64,000 nucleotides of DNA, taken from Rhodococcus zopfii NBRC 100606 = JCM 9919. GTDB lineage: Bacteria > Actinomycetota > Actinomycetes > Mycobacteriales > Mycobacteriaceae. Below are positions 52,101-61,360 of this stretch, piece by piece. The translations under genes were made by a program, and so were the position numbers. Location: the NCBI RefSeq assembly GCF_001895025.1, contig NZ_BCXI01000010.1, positions 202,235 through 266,234 on the forward strand. The letters are read 5' to 3'. Position 1 is the first letter of the stretch. Each line of letters starts with the position of its first letter. Below the pieces are notes generated by a model that was not told where the DNA came from, ran no database searches, and worked only from the letters and a program-made list of their open reading frames with translations.

Positions 52101-52115
52101 CCGGAACTTTCCGGG
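52101..52115. promoter_or_regulatory. Repeated palindromic motif, copy before the calcium-repeat gene
   Basis: CCGGAACTTTCCGGG, 54 bases before the start of the Ser-rich protein, contains GGAAC as in typical ECF -35 elements, and TCCTAT follows at 52127. Flanking TTCCGG copies make the region a small cluster of half-sites. It is the natural candidate for control by the divergent sigma factor. Confidence 0.5.
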
Positions 52116-52168
52116 GTTCCGGCTGCTCCTATCACCGACACACACGACGCGCGAAAGGCAGCACCGAC

Positions 52169-52918
52169 ATGGCAAACCGCGGATCCTTCTCCGACAGCAC
52201 CAGCTCGAGCAACGCGAACCGCGCGGACTCGCAGTCCACTGCCGGCACCAGCTCGGACTCGTCCCACGGCAACAACTCGTCCTACGACACCGACTCCTCC
52301 TACGGCTCCTCGTCGGCCGCCCAGGACGGCTCGACCAGCTACGAGTCCTACGAGCGGTACGAGCGCTACGACTCCTCCGGATCGTCCAGCTCGGACTCGT
52401 CCTACGGGTCCTCGGCGAACTCCGGATCGGACTCGTCCTACGGCAGCTCCTCGTCCGCGTCCGACACCTCCGACCGCGCGTCGTCGGCGAGTGCCTCGAA
52501 CAGCAGCGCGGTCGGCACGGGCTCCACCTCGGGCGGCGCTCTCGGTGGCGCTCAGCCGGTCGTCCTCGATGAGCACGTCAACGACGACGGCAGCAGCGTG
52601 CAGGTCCTCGATACCGACGGGGACGGGGTCGCCGACGCGGAGGTGATCGACCTCGACGGCGACGGCACCGTCGACACGGTCACCGCGGATACCGACGGTG
52701 ACGGCTACATCGACGCCGCCGCGATCGACTTCGACGGGGACGGCACCTTCGACGAGGCGATCTTCGATCTCGATGCCGACGGCGGAATCGATGCGACGGT
52801 GGACCTGGCCACCGGTGCGGTCGACTACGACGGTGACGGTGTCGCCGACGACTACATCGACACCAGCGCGTTCGATTCCGGCGCGTCCACGGGCGGCGAC
52901 TACGCCGACCTGGCCTGA
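52169..52918 (+). CDS. Ser-rich protein with calcium-binding DxDGD repeats (I)
   Basis: The 249-residue protein has two parts. Residues 1-125 are a low-complexity Ser/Tyr/Asn tract (units such as SDSSYGSS) without hydrophobic signal. Residues 130-240 carry about five thrombospondin-3/EF-hand-like acidic repeats (DTDGDGVAD, DLDGDGTVD, DTDGDGYID, DFDGDGTFD, DYDGDGVAD), each able to bind Ca2+. No signal peptide or anchor is visible, so the location is uncertain; a non-classical secreted or cytoplasmic protein are both possible. It and the next gene form a unit, divergent from the ECF sigma gene. RBS GAAAGG precedes the ATG. Confidence 0.82.
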   Translation: MANRGSFSDSTSSSNANRADSQSTAGTSSDSSHGNNSSYDTDSSYGSSSAAQDGSTSYESYERYERYDSSGSSSSDSSYGSSANSGSDSSYGSSSSASDTSDRASSASASNSSAVGTGSTSGGALGGAQPVVLDEHVNDDGSSVQVLDTDGDGVADAEVIDLDGDGTVDTVTADTDGDGYIDAAAIDFDGDGTFDEAIFDLDADGGIDATVDLATGAVDYDGDGVADDYIDTSAFDSGASTGGDYADLA

Positions 52919-52957
52919 CGTCACCCGACCCGTCCGTTTCATCCCGAGGAGTTTCCC

Positions 52958-53467
52958 GTGGCCGATTCGACCGACTCCGCCGGCGTCGACCTGTCCGACG
53001 TCGAGGGCGCGGCAGGCTCCCCGCCCGCGCCCGCCGAGATACCGCCGGTGGACGCGCCGTCAGTGCCCAACGCGCAGCAACAGATCCACACGACCTATGG
53101 TGCCGCCGCCGCTCCGGACGAAGGCGAGCTCACCGCGCGGACGATCACGCCCGACGGAGTCGAACTGAACGCGGACGACTACGACGAGGACGGCGTCGTC
53201 GACTCCCTCGAAGCCCAGCTGCCGGACGGAACCGTCGTGAGCTACTCCGACCTGGACGGGGACGGAACATTCGACTCGGTGCGCCACGCGACCGAGGACT
53301 ACAAGACGTTCCGCGCCGAAATGGACACCGACGGCGACGGGCGGATCGACACCGTCGTCACCTACGACGAGGACTACGACTCGGTCACTTACACCGACGA
53401 GGACGGTGACGGGCTGGCCGACAGGATGTACTCGACCGAAACCGGCGAGATCACCGATCTGACGTGA
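52958..53467 (+). CDS. Calcium-binding DxDGD-repeat protein (II)
   Basis: This 169-residue protein has a short acidic Pro/Ala-rich N-terminus followed by four DxDGD repeats (DYDEDGVVD, DLDGDGTFD, DTDGDGRID, DEDGDGLAD), spaced by 20-30 residues. It is related in design to the preceding gene but lacks the Ser-rich region. GTG 52958 follows GAGGAG. It precedes the Hsp70-like gene with a 140-base gap. No signal peptide is visible. Confidence 0.82.
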   Translation: MADSTDSAGVDLSDVEGAAGSPPAPAEIPPVDAPSVPNAQQQIHTTYGAAAAPDEGELTARTITPDGVELNADDYDEDGVVDSLEAQLPDGTVVSYSDLDGDGTFDSVRHATEDYKTFRAEMDTDGDGRIDTVVTYDEDYDSVTYTDEDGDGLADRMYSTETGEITDLT

Positions 53468-53607
53468 CTGCCCCGCCCGCGTGATGTCGACGCGCTGCCG
53501 GTACCCGTGGGACCCGCCGGTACCGGCGGCATCGTCGCATCTATAGGCTGCCGCACGATTGCGGCGTCCGGCCTCGAACCGGACATCTCGAAGGGGGAGA
53601 GCGAGCG

Positions 53608-55404
53608 ATGAGCTGGGTTCTGGCGATCGACTTCGGCACGTCCAACACCTCCGCCGCCCACCGCATCGGACCGGACCGGGTCGAATCCCTGCCGTTGACC
53701 CACACCAGCAACCTGATGCCCTCCGCCGTCTACGTCGACCCGCACGGGACCGTGTCCACCGGCGAGGTCGCCGTCAACCGGGCCACCGTCGACCCCGCCG
53801 GATACGTCGCCGCCCCCAAAGCCCACGTGGCGGCCGGCACCGTCCCGGTCCGCGGCCACCATCTGCCCGTCGCCGCGGCCATCGCCGCGGTGCTGCGCAC
53901 CGTCCACACCCGCGCCCTGCAGGCCCACAACAACCAAGCCCCCGCCGCGGTCGTGCTCACCCACCCCGAGGCCTGGTCCTGCCGCGAACTGGCGGTGTTG
54001 CGCGAGGCCGCCACCTCGGCCGGGCTCGGCGGCCACGTCTCGCTGATCTCCGAACCCCGCGCCGCGGCGTTCTACTACTCCCGCCGGCACGACGCGAAGA
54101 TCGTCGAGGGCTCGACCATCGCGGTGTTCGACTTCGGCGGCGGCACCCTCGACGTCGCGGTGCTGACCGCCACCGACGACTGGACGTTCGAGGTGCTGCG
54201 CGCCGGCGGCGACAATGCCCTCGGCGGCAAGAACCTCGACGCCGCCGTCTCCCGCTGGGTCGAGCGGCACCTGGCCGACGAGAACCCCGGCCTGGCCGCG
54301 TGGCTGCGCAGCCCCGCCGGCCTCGATGCCCGCCGCACCCTCGACGATCAGATCCGTCGCGCCAAGGAACTGCTCTCCGAGGCGCCGTCGGCGACGATCC
54401 GGATCGTCGCCGACGGCGCCCAGATGACCGTGACGTTGACCCGCGATGAATTCGAGCAGCTGATCGAACCGCAGATCACCCGCGGGGTGCGGCTGGCCGC
54501 GCAGGTGCTGCGCGAGGCCGGAGTGGACCGCGGCGGGGTGCAGGCGCTGTTCCTGACCGGCGGCTCGTCGCGCATCCCGTACGTGCACCGGCGGCTGGCC
54601 GAACTCGGGCCGATCGCCACCCTCGACGACCCGAAGACCGTCGTGGCAAAGGGTGCTGCCGGGTTCGTCGCCGGCGGACGCGCCACCGACCCCGCAGCGC
54701 TGCGCGCGACCGAGGTGTTCCAGCGCGAGCCCGCGCCGCCGTCGCGTGCTCCGATTCCCGCGCCCATGGTCGCCGGGCCCCCGGCACCGGGCCCGGCTCC
54801 GGTGCCGGAACGGTCGCGCACGCCGCTCGTGGTCGCGGGTACCGCACTTGCCATGGTGCTTGCCGCGGCGGGTGTGTATTTCCTGTTCGACGGTGGTGAG
54901 GCACCCGCGGCGACGTCGACAGTGGACACGGCGGCCGCCGCGGTCGGCGCGCCGCCCGCGACCTCGGACTCGACGTACGTCAGCGAGGTTCCCGAGGACG
55001 TGCTCACCCTGCTGCCTCCGAAGCTGATCACGTCGTCGTCCTCGTGCGACAAGTCCGGTTTCAGTTTCGAGGGCGCGCTGCAGTTGCGGTGTGTGGTGAC
55101 CGCGGATTCGAGTGTCGGCAAGGCGATGGGGCTGGCGGACGGCGACGACCAGTGGGTCACCGCGTGGCGCGACGACCAGTACGCCCGCTCGAATTTCATT
55201 CGGTACCGGGACCGGACACTCCCCGGATACGAGAGTCGAGCGACCTCCTCGGGTGATCGCATCGTCAACTACAGCACGGACGACACCTACAGCTCCGGGT
55301 TCGAGACCGTCGACAGGTCGACGGGGCTGGTCCTGACGTTCTCCGTCGATTCTCTCGACCAGGGCTTCACCTTGTCGACCGAACTCGGTTTCGCCGACAG
55401 ATGA
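53608..55404 (+). CDS. Membrane-anchored Hsp70-like ATPase
   Basis: The 598-residue protein has an actin-like Hsp70 nucleotide-binding domain: LAIDFGTSNTSAA (1-16), VVLTHPEAW, EPRAAAFYY, FDFGGGTLDVAVL and LTGGSSRIPYV (about 310-320). The usual Hsp70 substrate-binding domain is absent; a Pro-rich linker (about 375-400) leads to one membrane helix (405-428) and a C-terminal extracytoplasmic domain of 170 residues with two cysteines (SSCDKSGF, LRCVV) and no recognised family. It could couple ATP-driven action in the cytoplasm to a sensor outside. It follows the calcium-repeat genes. Confidence 0.88.
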   Translation: MSWVLAIDFGTSNTSAAHRIGPDRVESLPLTHTSNLMPSAVYVDPHGTVSTGEVAVNRATVDPAGYVAAPKAHVAAGTVPVRGHHLPVAAAIAAVLRTVHTRALQAHNNQAPAAVVLTHPEAWSCRELAVLREAATSAGLGGHVSLISEPRAAAFYYSRRHDAKIVEGSTIAVFDFGGGTLDVAVLTATDDWTFEVLRAGGDNALGGKNLDAAVSRWVERHLADENPGLAAWLRSPAGLDARRTLDDQIRRAKELLSEAPSATIRIVADGAQMTVTLTRDEFEQLIEPQITRGVRLAAQVLREAGVDRGGVQALFLTGGSSRIPYVHRRLAELGPIATLDDPKTVVAKGAAGFVAGGRATDPAALRATEVFQREPAPPSRAPIPAPMVAGPPAPGPAPVPERSRTPLVVAGTALAMVLAAAGVYFLFDGGEAPAATSTVDTAAAAVGAPPATSDSTYVSEVPEDVLTLLPPKLITSSSSCDKSGFSFEGALQLRCVVTADSSVGKAMGLADGDDQWVTAWRDDQYARSNFIRYRDRTLPGYESRATSSGDRIVNYSTDDTYSSGFETVDRSTGLVLTFSVDSLDQGFTLSTELGFADR

Positions 55405-55415
55405 TCCGAGGTCCG

Positions 55416-56570
55416 TCACCGTGGCCCCGGCATCGATGGTGATGTGAGACAAGCATTTTCGGCAGCGCCTCGTCCGGCGTGCCAGCCCTCGGCGTCGACG
55501 GTGCGGGTGCGGGTGGAGCGGGTTGCGGGAAACAGGCGGCGGAACTCGTCGTCGACGGCTTCGGAGCGGCGAGCCAGAATCGGCGCGAGCGTCGTCACCG
55601 GCATGTGTGCATCGGCCGCGGCGTCGACGGTGGCGCGGGCGTCCGCCTCCCGAAGTCGTTCGCCGATCCGGTCGGCGTATCCGGCGAGGAAGGCGCGCCG
55701 GAATGCGGTGGCACCACCACCGGCGCGGCCGCCGGTCCCGGCGGCGGTCATCGCACGGGTCGCCTGCACGAGCAGAGATTCGAACAGCACCTCGATCTGA
55801 CGCAACTCGACGTCGCCGCCGACGACCGTGGCGATGCCGAGCTTCGCGAACCACACCGTCCGCGCCCGGTTCGCGCTCCCGATCGCCGTGAGCAGCAGCA
55901 CCTTCTCCCTGGCATACGGATTGTCCAGGTGCAGCCGCACGCCCCGGATGCCGGACGCGTCGTCGCCTCCGGCGAGCAGGGCCGCGCTCACCGCGTACCG
56001 GGTGACGAGTTCCTGGGCCTTCGCGGACAAGGTCTCGGCTTCCTCGGGGAAGTCGGTGGACTCCGCCTTCGACAGCAGTCCGCGGATGCGGTCGAGAATC
56101 CGGGGATCGGGGGCCCCGCCCGTGTCGTCGGCGGTGCGTAGCGACGGCCACCGCGACGGCGGCGGAGCGAGAACGGTGAAGCGCGGCAGGTACTTCCAGG
56201 TGAACGCCAGGCCCGTCACCTGGAACCGCGTGACCTCCGGCAGGGCATGCTGCAGCGCGGCGCCGAACAGCGGCCCCCGATCGCCGGGCGGGATCCGCGT
56301 CGCCAGCGCGGCAAGAGGCGGATGGCGGTCCGCGACGCTGCGGATCTGCCGGAGCCAACCGTCCGGGGCCCGGTGCTCGGCGCGGCTGCGGTGCGCGTCG
56401 AACAACACCGCGGCCGCGCCGAGCGGCACGTCCGAGAGGTCGCCGCTGCGGGCCGTCACGTGCAGGACGTCCGCAGGCTGCCAGCCTCGCTCGTATGCCC
56501 GGGACAGCTCGTCGAGCAGTGCCTGGGCACCCAGATCTTCTTCTCGAATGTATGTTCTAGTACTCCCCAT
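55416..56570 (-). CDS. DUF2786-domain protein
   Basis: The 384-residue protein contains the DUF2786 segment ILDRIRGLLSKAESTDFPEEAETLSAKAQELVTRY (about 157-191), whose function is not known. The N-terminal part (MGSTRTYIREEDLGAQALLDELSRAYERGWQPADVLHV by position) is a helical unit of its own, and the C-terminal part carries a conserved-looking Arg/Glu-rich helix. The ATG at 56570 is the first near the homologous start; the long upstream frame to 56861 has no support. It converges with the Hsp70-like gene. Confidence 0.82.
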   Translation of the reverse strand: MGSTRTYIREEDLGAQALLDELSRAYERGWQPADVLHVTARSGDLSDVPLGAAAVLFDAHRSRAEHRAPDGWLRQIRSVADRHPPLAALATRIPPGDRGPLFGAALQHALPEVTRFQVTGLAFTWKYLPRFTVLAPPPSRWPSLRTADDTGGAPDPRILDRIRGLLSKAESTDFPEEAETLSAKAQELVTRYAVSAALLAGGDDASGIRGVRLHLDNPYAREKVLLLTAIGSANRARTVWFAKLGIATVVGGDVELRQIEVLFESLLVQATRAMTAAGTGGRAGGGATAFRRAFLAGYADRIGERLREADARATVDAAADAHMPVTTLAPILARRSEAVDDEFRRLFPATRSTRTRTVDAEGWHAGRGAAENACLTSPSMPGPR

Positions 56571-56614
56571 GCGGGCAGTGTGCCGGAGGGCACCGACACA
56601 AACCCGGGAGCGAA

Positions 56615-58174
56615 CTATTCGGCGTCGTCGACGAAGCGCGGGAACACCGGCGACGGTGCCGGCAGCGCGATGCCCGGCACCAGACGCGTCGCGATGTCCG
56701 CGAACGCGCGGGCCTGCGGATCCTGGCCGAGCAGATCGAGGATCTTCGTGCCCGAATCCGGCATCACCGGCTGGACGAGGATGCCGACGATGCGCACCAC
56801 CTCGAGGGTTACGTACAGGACCGTCGCCATGCGCGCCGGATCGGTCTTGCGCAGCACCCACGGCTCCTGCGCGGAGAAGTACCGGTTGGTTTCACCGAGC
56901 ACGTGCCAGATCGCCTCGAGCGCCAGGTGCAGGGCCTGCACATCGAACTCGGCGCGCACCTTCTCGAGCAGTCCGTCGGCCTGTGCCAGCAGGGCCAGGT
57001 CGTCCGCGGTGAACTCGCCGGGCGTCGGCGCGAGCCCGTCGAGGTTCTTCGCGACCATCGTCAGCGACCGCTGCGCCAGGTTGCCCAGTTCGTTCGCCAG
57101 GTCCGCATTGATACGGGTGGCGATCGCCTCGTGGCTGTAGCTGCCGTCCTGGCCGTAGGAGATCTCGCGCAGCAGGAAGAACCGGAGCTGATCGAGACCG
57201 TACTTCTCGACCATCTCGAGCGGGTCGACGACGTTGCCCACCGACTTCGACATCTTCTCGCCCTTGTTGAACAGGAAGCCGTGCACGAACACCCGCCGCG
57301 GCAACTCGACGCCCGCGGACATCAGGAATGCGGGCCAGTACACCGTGTGGAAACGGGTGATGTCCTTGCCGATGATGTGCAGGTTGGCGGGCCAGAACTT
57401 CCGGAACGCCTCGGAGTCGGTGTCGGGGAAGCCGACGCCGGTGAGGTAGTTCGTGAGCGCGTCCACCCACACGTACATCACGTGGTCCGGGTGCTCCGGC
57501 ACCGGAACACCCCAGTCGAACGTGGTGCGCGAGATCGACAGGTCCTTCAGACCCCCGGAGACGAAGCTGACGATCTCGTTGCGGCGGGTCGCGGGCGCGA
57601 TGAAGTCCGGCTGCTCCTCGTACAGGGCGAGAAGCTTGTCCTGGTAGGCGGACAGCCGGAAGAAGTAGGTCGACTCTTCCGTCCACTCCACCGGGGTGCC
57701 CGTCTCGGTCGAGATTCGCGAACCGTCGTCCTGCAGGGTCGTCTCGGCCTCGGTGTAGAACGCCTCGTCGCGCACCGAGTACCAGCCCGAGTACGTGTCG
57801 AGGTAGATGTCGCCGGCCTCGAGCATCCGTTGCCAAATGGCCTTGCTGGCCTCGAGGTGGTCCGCGTCGGTGGTGCGGATGAACCGGTCGTACGAGATGT
57901 TCAGGGCCTTGTCCATGGCCTCGAACACGCCCGAGTTGCGCGCGGCGAGCTCCTCGACCGGCAGCCCTTCCTTCGCGGCCGTCTGCTGCATCTTGAGGCC
58001 GTGCTCGTCGGTGCCGGTCATGAAGAACACGTCGAAGCCGTCGAGACGCTTGAACCGTGCGAGCGCGTCCGACGAGATGTACTCGTAGGCGTGCCCGATG
58101 TGCGGGACACCGTTCGGGTACGCGATCGCGGTGGTCAGATAGAACGGCGGGCGGGCGGAAGTGGGCGCATTCAT
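56615..58174 (-). CDS. metG: Methionyl-tRNA synthetase
   Basis: The 519-residue class I synthetase charges tRNA-Met. It has HIGH as [15 protein letters not shown], and KMSKS in [13 protein letters not shown], then an anticodon-binding helical domain; the C-terminal tRNA-binding extension of long MetRS forms is absent, as usual in actinobacteria. ATG 58174 is 21 bases from the divergent tatD start. Known order metS-tatD in M. tuberculosis (Rv1007c-Rv1008) is kept. Confidence 0.97.
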   Translation of the reverse strand: MNAPTSARPPFYLTTAIAYPNGVPHIGHAYEYISSDALARFKRLDGFDVFFMTGTDEHGLKMQQTAAKEGLPVEELAARNSGVFEAMDKALNISYDRFIRTTDADHLEASKAIWQRMLEAGDIYLDTYSGWYSVRDEAFYTEAETTLQDDGSRISTETGTPVEWTEESTYFFRLSAYQDKLLALYEEQPDFIAPATRRNEIVSFVSGGLKDLSISRTTFDWGVPVPEHPDHVMYVWVDALTNYLTGVGFPDTDSEAFRKFWPANLHIIGKDITRFHTVYWPAFLMSAGVELPRRVFVHGFLFNKGEKMSKSVGNVVDPLEMVEKYGLDQLRFFLLREISYGQDGSYSHEAIATRINADLANELGNLAQRSLTMVAKNLDGLAPTPGEFTADDLALLAQADGLLEKVRAEFDVQALHLALEAIWHVLGETNRYFSAQEPWVLRKTDPARMATVLYVTLEVVRIVGILVQPVMPDSGTKILDLLGQDPQARAFADIATRLVPGIALPAPSPVFPRFVDDAE

Positions 58175-58195
58175 GGTGTGCCTACTGTATAACCC

Positions 58196-59032
58196 GTGAG
58201 CAGAACCCGTCCGGCGCCCGAGCCCCCCGAACCCCTCGCCCCTCTGGTCGACGCCCACACGCATCTCGACGCGTGCGGCGGGCGGGATGCCGAATCGGTG
58301 GCGGCGATCGTCGATCGGGCCGCTGCGGTCGGTGTCGGCCGGGTCGTCACCGTCGCCGACGACCTCGCCGCGGCACGGTTCGCGGTGCAGGCCGCGCACT
58401 GGGACGAGCGCGTCTACGCGGCCGTCGCGATCCACCCCACCCGCGCGAACGTCCTCGACGAGCAGTGCCGCGCGGAGATCGAGCGCCTCGCCGCGGATCC
58501 GCGGTGTGTCGCGGTGGGGGAGACCGGCCTGGACCTGTACTGGCCGGGCAAACTCGACGGGTGCGCCGAGCCGGCCGAGCAGGAGGACGGCTTCCGCTGG
58601 CACATCGACCTCGCCAAGCGCCTGCGCAAACCGCTGATGATCCACAACCGTGACGCGGACGCGGAGCTGCTGCGGGTCCTGCACGACGAGGGTGCGCCCG
58701 AGACGGTCATCTTTCACTGCTTCTCGTCGGATGCGGACATGGCGCGGGCCTGCGTCGACGCCGGCTACGTGCTGAGTTTCTCCGGCACCGTCAGCTTCAG
58801 GAACGCGAAGGCGCTGCGCGAAGCGGCGCCGCTGGTTCCGCGCGACCAGGTGCTGGTGGAGACGGACGCACCGTTCCTCACGCCGCATCCGTTCCGTGGC
58901 GCCCCCAACGAGTCGTATTGCCTGCCGTACACACTGCGGGCCCTCGCCGAGGTGCGCGCGGAGGACCCGGCAGAACTGGCGGCCGCAACCACCGCCAACG
59001 CCGAACGGGTCTACGGCTTCCCGGCGATCTGA
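58196..59032 (+). CDS. tatD: TatD-family deoxyribonuclease/hydrolase
   Basis: The 278-residue metal-dependent hydrolase has [11 protein letters not shown] with the first His pair, GETGLDLYW with the catalytic Glu, IHNRDADAE, the metal His in VIFHCFS and [11 protein letters not shown] with the last Asp. TatD enzymes act as 3'-5' DNA/RNA exonucleases in DNA repair. The GTG start is 21 bases from metG. Typical length. Confidence 0.94.
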   Translation: MSRTRPAPEPPEPLAPLVDAHTHLDACGGRDAESVAAIVDRAAAVGVGRVVTVADDLAAARFAVQAAHWDERVYAAVAIHPTRANVLDEQCRAEIERLAADPRCVAVGETGLDLYWPGKLDGCAEPAEQEDGFRWHIDLAKRLRKPLMIHNRDADAELLRVLHDEGAPETVIFHCFSSDADMARACVDAGYVLSFSGTVSFRNAKALREAAPLVPRDQVLVETDAPFLTPHPFRGAPNESYCLPYTLRALAEVRAEDPAELAAATTANAERVYGFPAI

Positions 59033-59076
59033 CGAACTGCCCGGCCGCGCGCGCCGGAACCGCGACAATCGGAGGC

Positions 59077-60135
59077 ATGTACAACTTCGTCTACACGGCA
59101 CAGCCGGCCCGAGTGGTGTTCGGCGCGGGAACGGCCGCGCGCGTGGCAGAGGAGGTCGAGCGGCTCGGCCGCTCACGGGTACTGCTGCTCGGCGGCGACC
59201 ACGTGCGCAGGCAGGCGGGATACGTCGAGGACACCCTCGGCGACCTGCGCGTCGCCCGGTTCGACGGGGCCGTCATGCACACCCCGGTCGCCGTCACCGA
59301 GCGGGCACTGCGGCTGGTCGAGGAGCACGACGTCGATGTGGTCGTCGCGGTCGGCGGCGGTTCGACGACCGGCCTGGCCAAGGCGGTCGCGGCCCGTACC
59401 GGCGTCGATCAGGTGATCCTGCCGACGACCTACGCCGGTTCCGAGGTGACCCCGGTGCTGGGGGAGACCGCGGACGGGGTCAAGACGACGCGATCCTCGC
59501 CGGAGATCCTGCCGGAGACGGTGATCTACGACGTCGGGTTCACGCTGTCGATGCCGGTGCCGATGGCCCTGAACAGCGCGATGAACGCGATGGCACATGC
59601 CGTCGAGGCGTTGTACGCCGAGCAGGCCAATCCGATCGTCGACGCGCTGGCGCTGCAGGCGATCGGAGCGATCGGCCGGGGCCTGCCGGCGATCGGCGCC
59701 GACGCCGTCGACCACGGCGGCCGGTCGGAACTGCTGCTCGCGGCGTGGCTGGCCGGAACGTGCCTCGGCGCGGTCGGCATGGGGCTGCATCACAAGCTGT
59801 GCCACGTTCTCGGCGGCTCGTTCGAACTGCCGCACGCGGCGACGCACGCGGTGCTGCTGCCGCACGTCATGGCGTACAACGCGGAATCGGTGCCCGATGT
59901 GATGGCGCGCATCGCGGACGTCCTCGGGACCGAATCCGCACCCGCCGGCGTGTTCGACCTGGTCGCCGCGGCGGGCGGCCCGACGACCCTCGCCGAGCTG
60001 GGGATGCGCGAGGGTGACCTCGACGAGGCCGCGCACCTGGCGACCGAGCGGAGGTATCCGAATCCACGGGAGGTCACCCGGGTGGGAATACGCCGGGTGC
60101 TCGGTGAAGCGTTCGACGGCCTCCGGCCGGTCTGA
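59077..60135 (+). CDS. Maleylacetate reductase (Fe-ADH family)
   Basis: The 352-residue enzyme belongs to the iron-containing alcohol dehydrogenase superfamily and matches maleylacetate reductases: [51 protein letters not shown] and [27 protein letters not shown]. It reduces maleylacetate to 3-oxoadipate in hydroxyquinol/resorcinol or chloroaromatic degradation. No ring-cleaving dioxygenase of the intradiol type is adjacent; the convergent neighbour is a VOC-fold protein. GGAGG lies one base before the ATG, an unusually tight spacing. Confidence 0.9.
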   Translation: MYNFVYTAQPARVVFGAGTAARVAEEVERLGRSRVLLLGGDHVRRQAGYVEDTLGDLRVARFDGAVMHTPVAVTERALRLVEEHDVDVVVAVGGGSTTGLAKAVAARTGVDQVILPTTYAGSEVTPVLGETADGVKTTRSSPEILPETVIYDVGFTLSMPVPMALNSAMNAMAHAVEALYAEQANPIVDALALQAIGAIGRGLPAIGADAVDHGGRSELLLAAWLAGTCLGAVGMGLHHKLCHVLGGSFELPHAATHAVLLPHVMAYNAESVPDVMARIADVLGTESAPAGVFDLVAAAGGPTTLAELGMREGDLDEAAHLATERRYPNPREVTRVGIRRVLGEAFDGLRPV

Positions 60136-60138
60136 TCG

Positions 60139-60648
60139 TCAGAGCACGTGGTGCCCGTACATCTCGCCGAGCGGGTCGGCGATCAGCTCGACGCGGGCGC
60201 CGTCGGGGTCGCGGAAGTACAGCGACACCCCGCTGTGCACCTCGACGGCGACACCGGCATCGTCGAGTGCGGACCGCAACCGTTCCCAGCGGTCGCGGGC
60301 GACGCTGATCGCGATGTGGTGCAGCCCGCCCAGGACCTCGCGGTAGGGGCCGACATCCAGATCGGGGAAGTCGAAGAACGCCAGTAGGTTCCCGTTGCCG
60401 ATGTCGAAGAAGAAGTGGGACGAGCCCGGGTAGTCGCGGTTCTCGATCAGTTCCGTGAGGGGAAACCCGAGCAGGTCCTGGTAGAAGCGGATGGTGGCCT
60501 CGACATCGCTGCTGAGGAGCGCGGTGTGGTGGAGCCCGCGGGCGGTGGAGGCGGGCCGCTGGTCGACGGGCAGCAGGTACTGCGCGCGGAGGCTCTCACG
60601 CTGGGACTCGAACCGGCGGCGGCGTTCCTGTTCGGCGGTTGAGTTCAC
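60139..60648 (-). CDS. VOC-family (glyoxalase/dioxygenase fold) protein
   Basis: The 169-residue protein has two VOC modules: GLHHTALLSSDVEATIRFYQDLLGFPL then GGLHHIAISVARDRWERLRSAL with the C-terminal LYFRDPDGARVELIA. Metal ligands are plausible from His, His and Glu of these motifs. Many relatives are extradiol-type dioxygenases or isomerases in aromatic catabolism, fitting the convergent maleylacetate reductase. GTG 60648 follows GAGGAG; the longer frame to 60699 overlaps operator-like repeats and is unlikely. Confidence 0.85.
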   Translation of the reverse strand: MNSTAEQERRRRFESQRESLRAQYLLPVDQRPASTARGLHHTALLSSDVEATIRFYQDLLGFPLTELIENRDYPGSSHFFFDIGNGNLLAFFDFPDLDVGPYREVLGGLHHIAISVARDRWERLRSALDDAGVAVEVHSGVSLYFRDPDGARVELIADPLGEMYGHHVL

Positions 60649-60665
60649 GGTCCACTCCTCGCAAC

Positions 60666-60715
60666 TGATCGTGCATTCAACTATCTCAGCGTAGCGCATG
60701 TGATTGCGCAGTCAA
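60666..60715. promoter_or_regulatory. Two MarR-like operator copies between VOC and DoxX genes
   Basis: TGATCGTGCATTCAA (60666-60680) and TGATTGCGCAGTCAA (60701-60715) share the pattern TGATYGYGCAKTCAA, a 15-base near-palindrome with a 35-base repeat distance. They lie in the divergent promoter region of the VOC gene and doxX, so one regulator could control both. No regulator gene is in the immediate neighbourhood. Confidence 0.65.
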
Positions 60716-60790
60716 CTGATTTTCCCTCATGCGATACATTGAGTGTGGCGTGCGTCACTCGTGCGTGTGCCCCCTCGGAGGAGGTCCCTC

Positions 60791-61228
60791 ATGAACAGCA
60801 CCGTCTTCCGTGACATCGCGATCCTGCTGGCGCGTCTGGGTATCGGCGTCGTCTTCCTGGTGCACGGGCTGCAGAAGCTCACCGTCAACGGCTACTCCGG
60901 CACCAAGGCGGGCTTCGAGGGTATGGGCGTGCCCGTGCCACAGGTGACCGCGTTCATCGCGACCTGGGTGGAGATCCTCGGCGGGATCTCGCTCATCCTG
61001 GGTCTGCTCGTCCCCGTCTTCGGGGTCTTGCTGTTCCTGAACATGCTCGGCGCGTATCTGTTCGTGCACATGGGGAACGGCGTCTACGTCTCCGACGGCG
61101 GATGGGAGCTGGTCGCTGTGCTCGGGCTCGCTTCGCTGCTGCTCGCTGCGGTCGGCGCCGGAGCGTTCGGTCTCGACAGATTCCTCGCGCCGAAGATGCC
61201 GTTCGTGCGGTCCGTCAGGGCGGGGTGA
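60791..61228 (+). CDS. DoxX-family membrane protein
   Basis: The 145-residue protein has four predicted helices and the DoxX features LLARLGIGVVFLVHGLQKL and LVPVFGVLLFLNMLGAYLF. DoxX proteins are linked to thiosulfate oxidation and, in mycobacteria, to an oxidant-resistance complex (MRC) with SodA and SseA; the role here is unknown. ATG 60791 follows GGAGGAGG. The frame upstream to 60743 covers the promoter and is not used. It is divergent from the VOC gene, with MarR-like operators between. Confidence 0.88.
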   Translation: MNSTVFRDIAILLARLGIGVVFLVHGLQKLTVNGYSGTKAGFEGMGVPVPQVTAFIATWVEILGGISLILGLLVPVFGVLLFLNMLGAYLFVHMGNGVYVSDGGWELVAVLGLASLLLAAVGAGAFGLDRFLAPKMPFVRSVRAG

Positions 61229-61360
61229 ACAGAGTCGAACGGGTGATTTCTGCGGTCCTCCATGGTGTCTCGATTGCGCGTTTGGTCGCACTCGCGTGAG
61301 ATGTCCTGATAAGCTCCTGCGAAACATCTGTGTCGACGGAATCCCCCGATAGGATCCAAT

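Noticed and set aside
42289..56570. Prophage or integrative element around the STAND and dynamin genes
   Set aside because: No integrase, attachment repeats or tRNA target were seen, GC content does not shift, and core genes (pabB, metG) are interleaved in the usual order.
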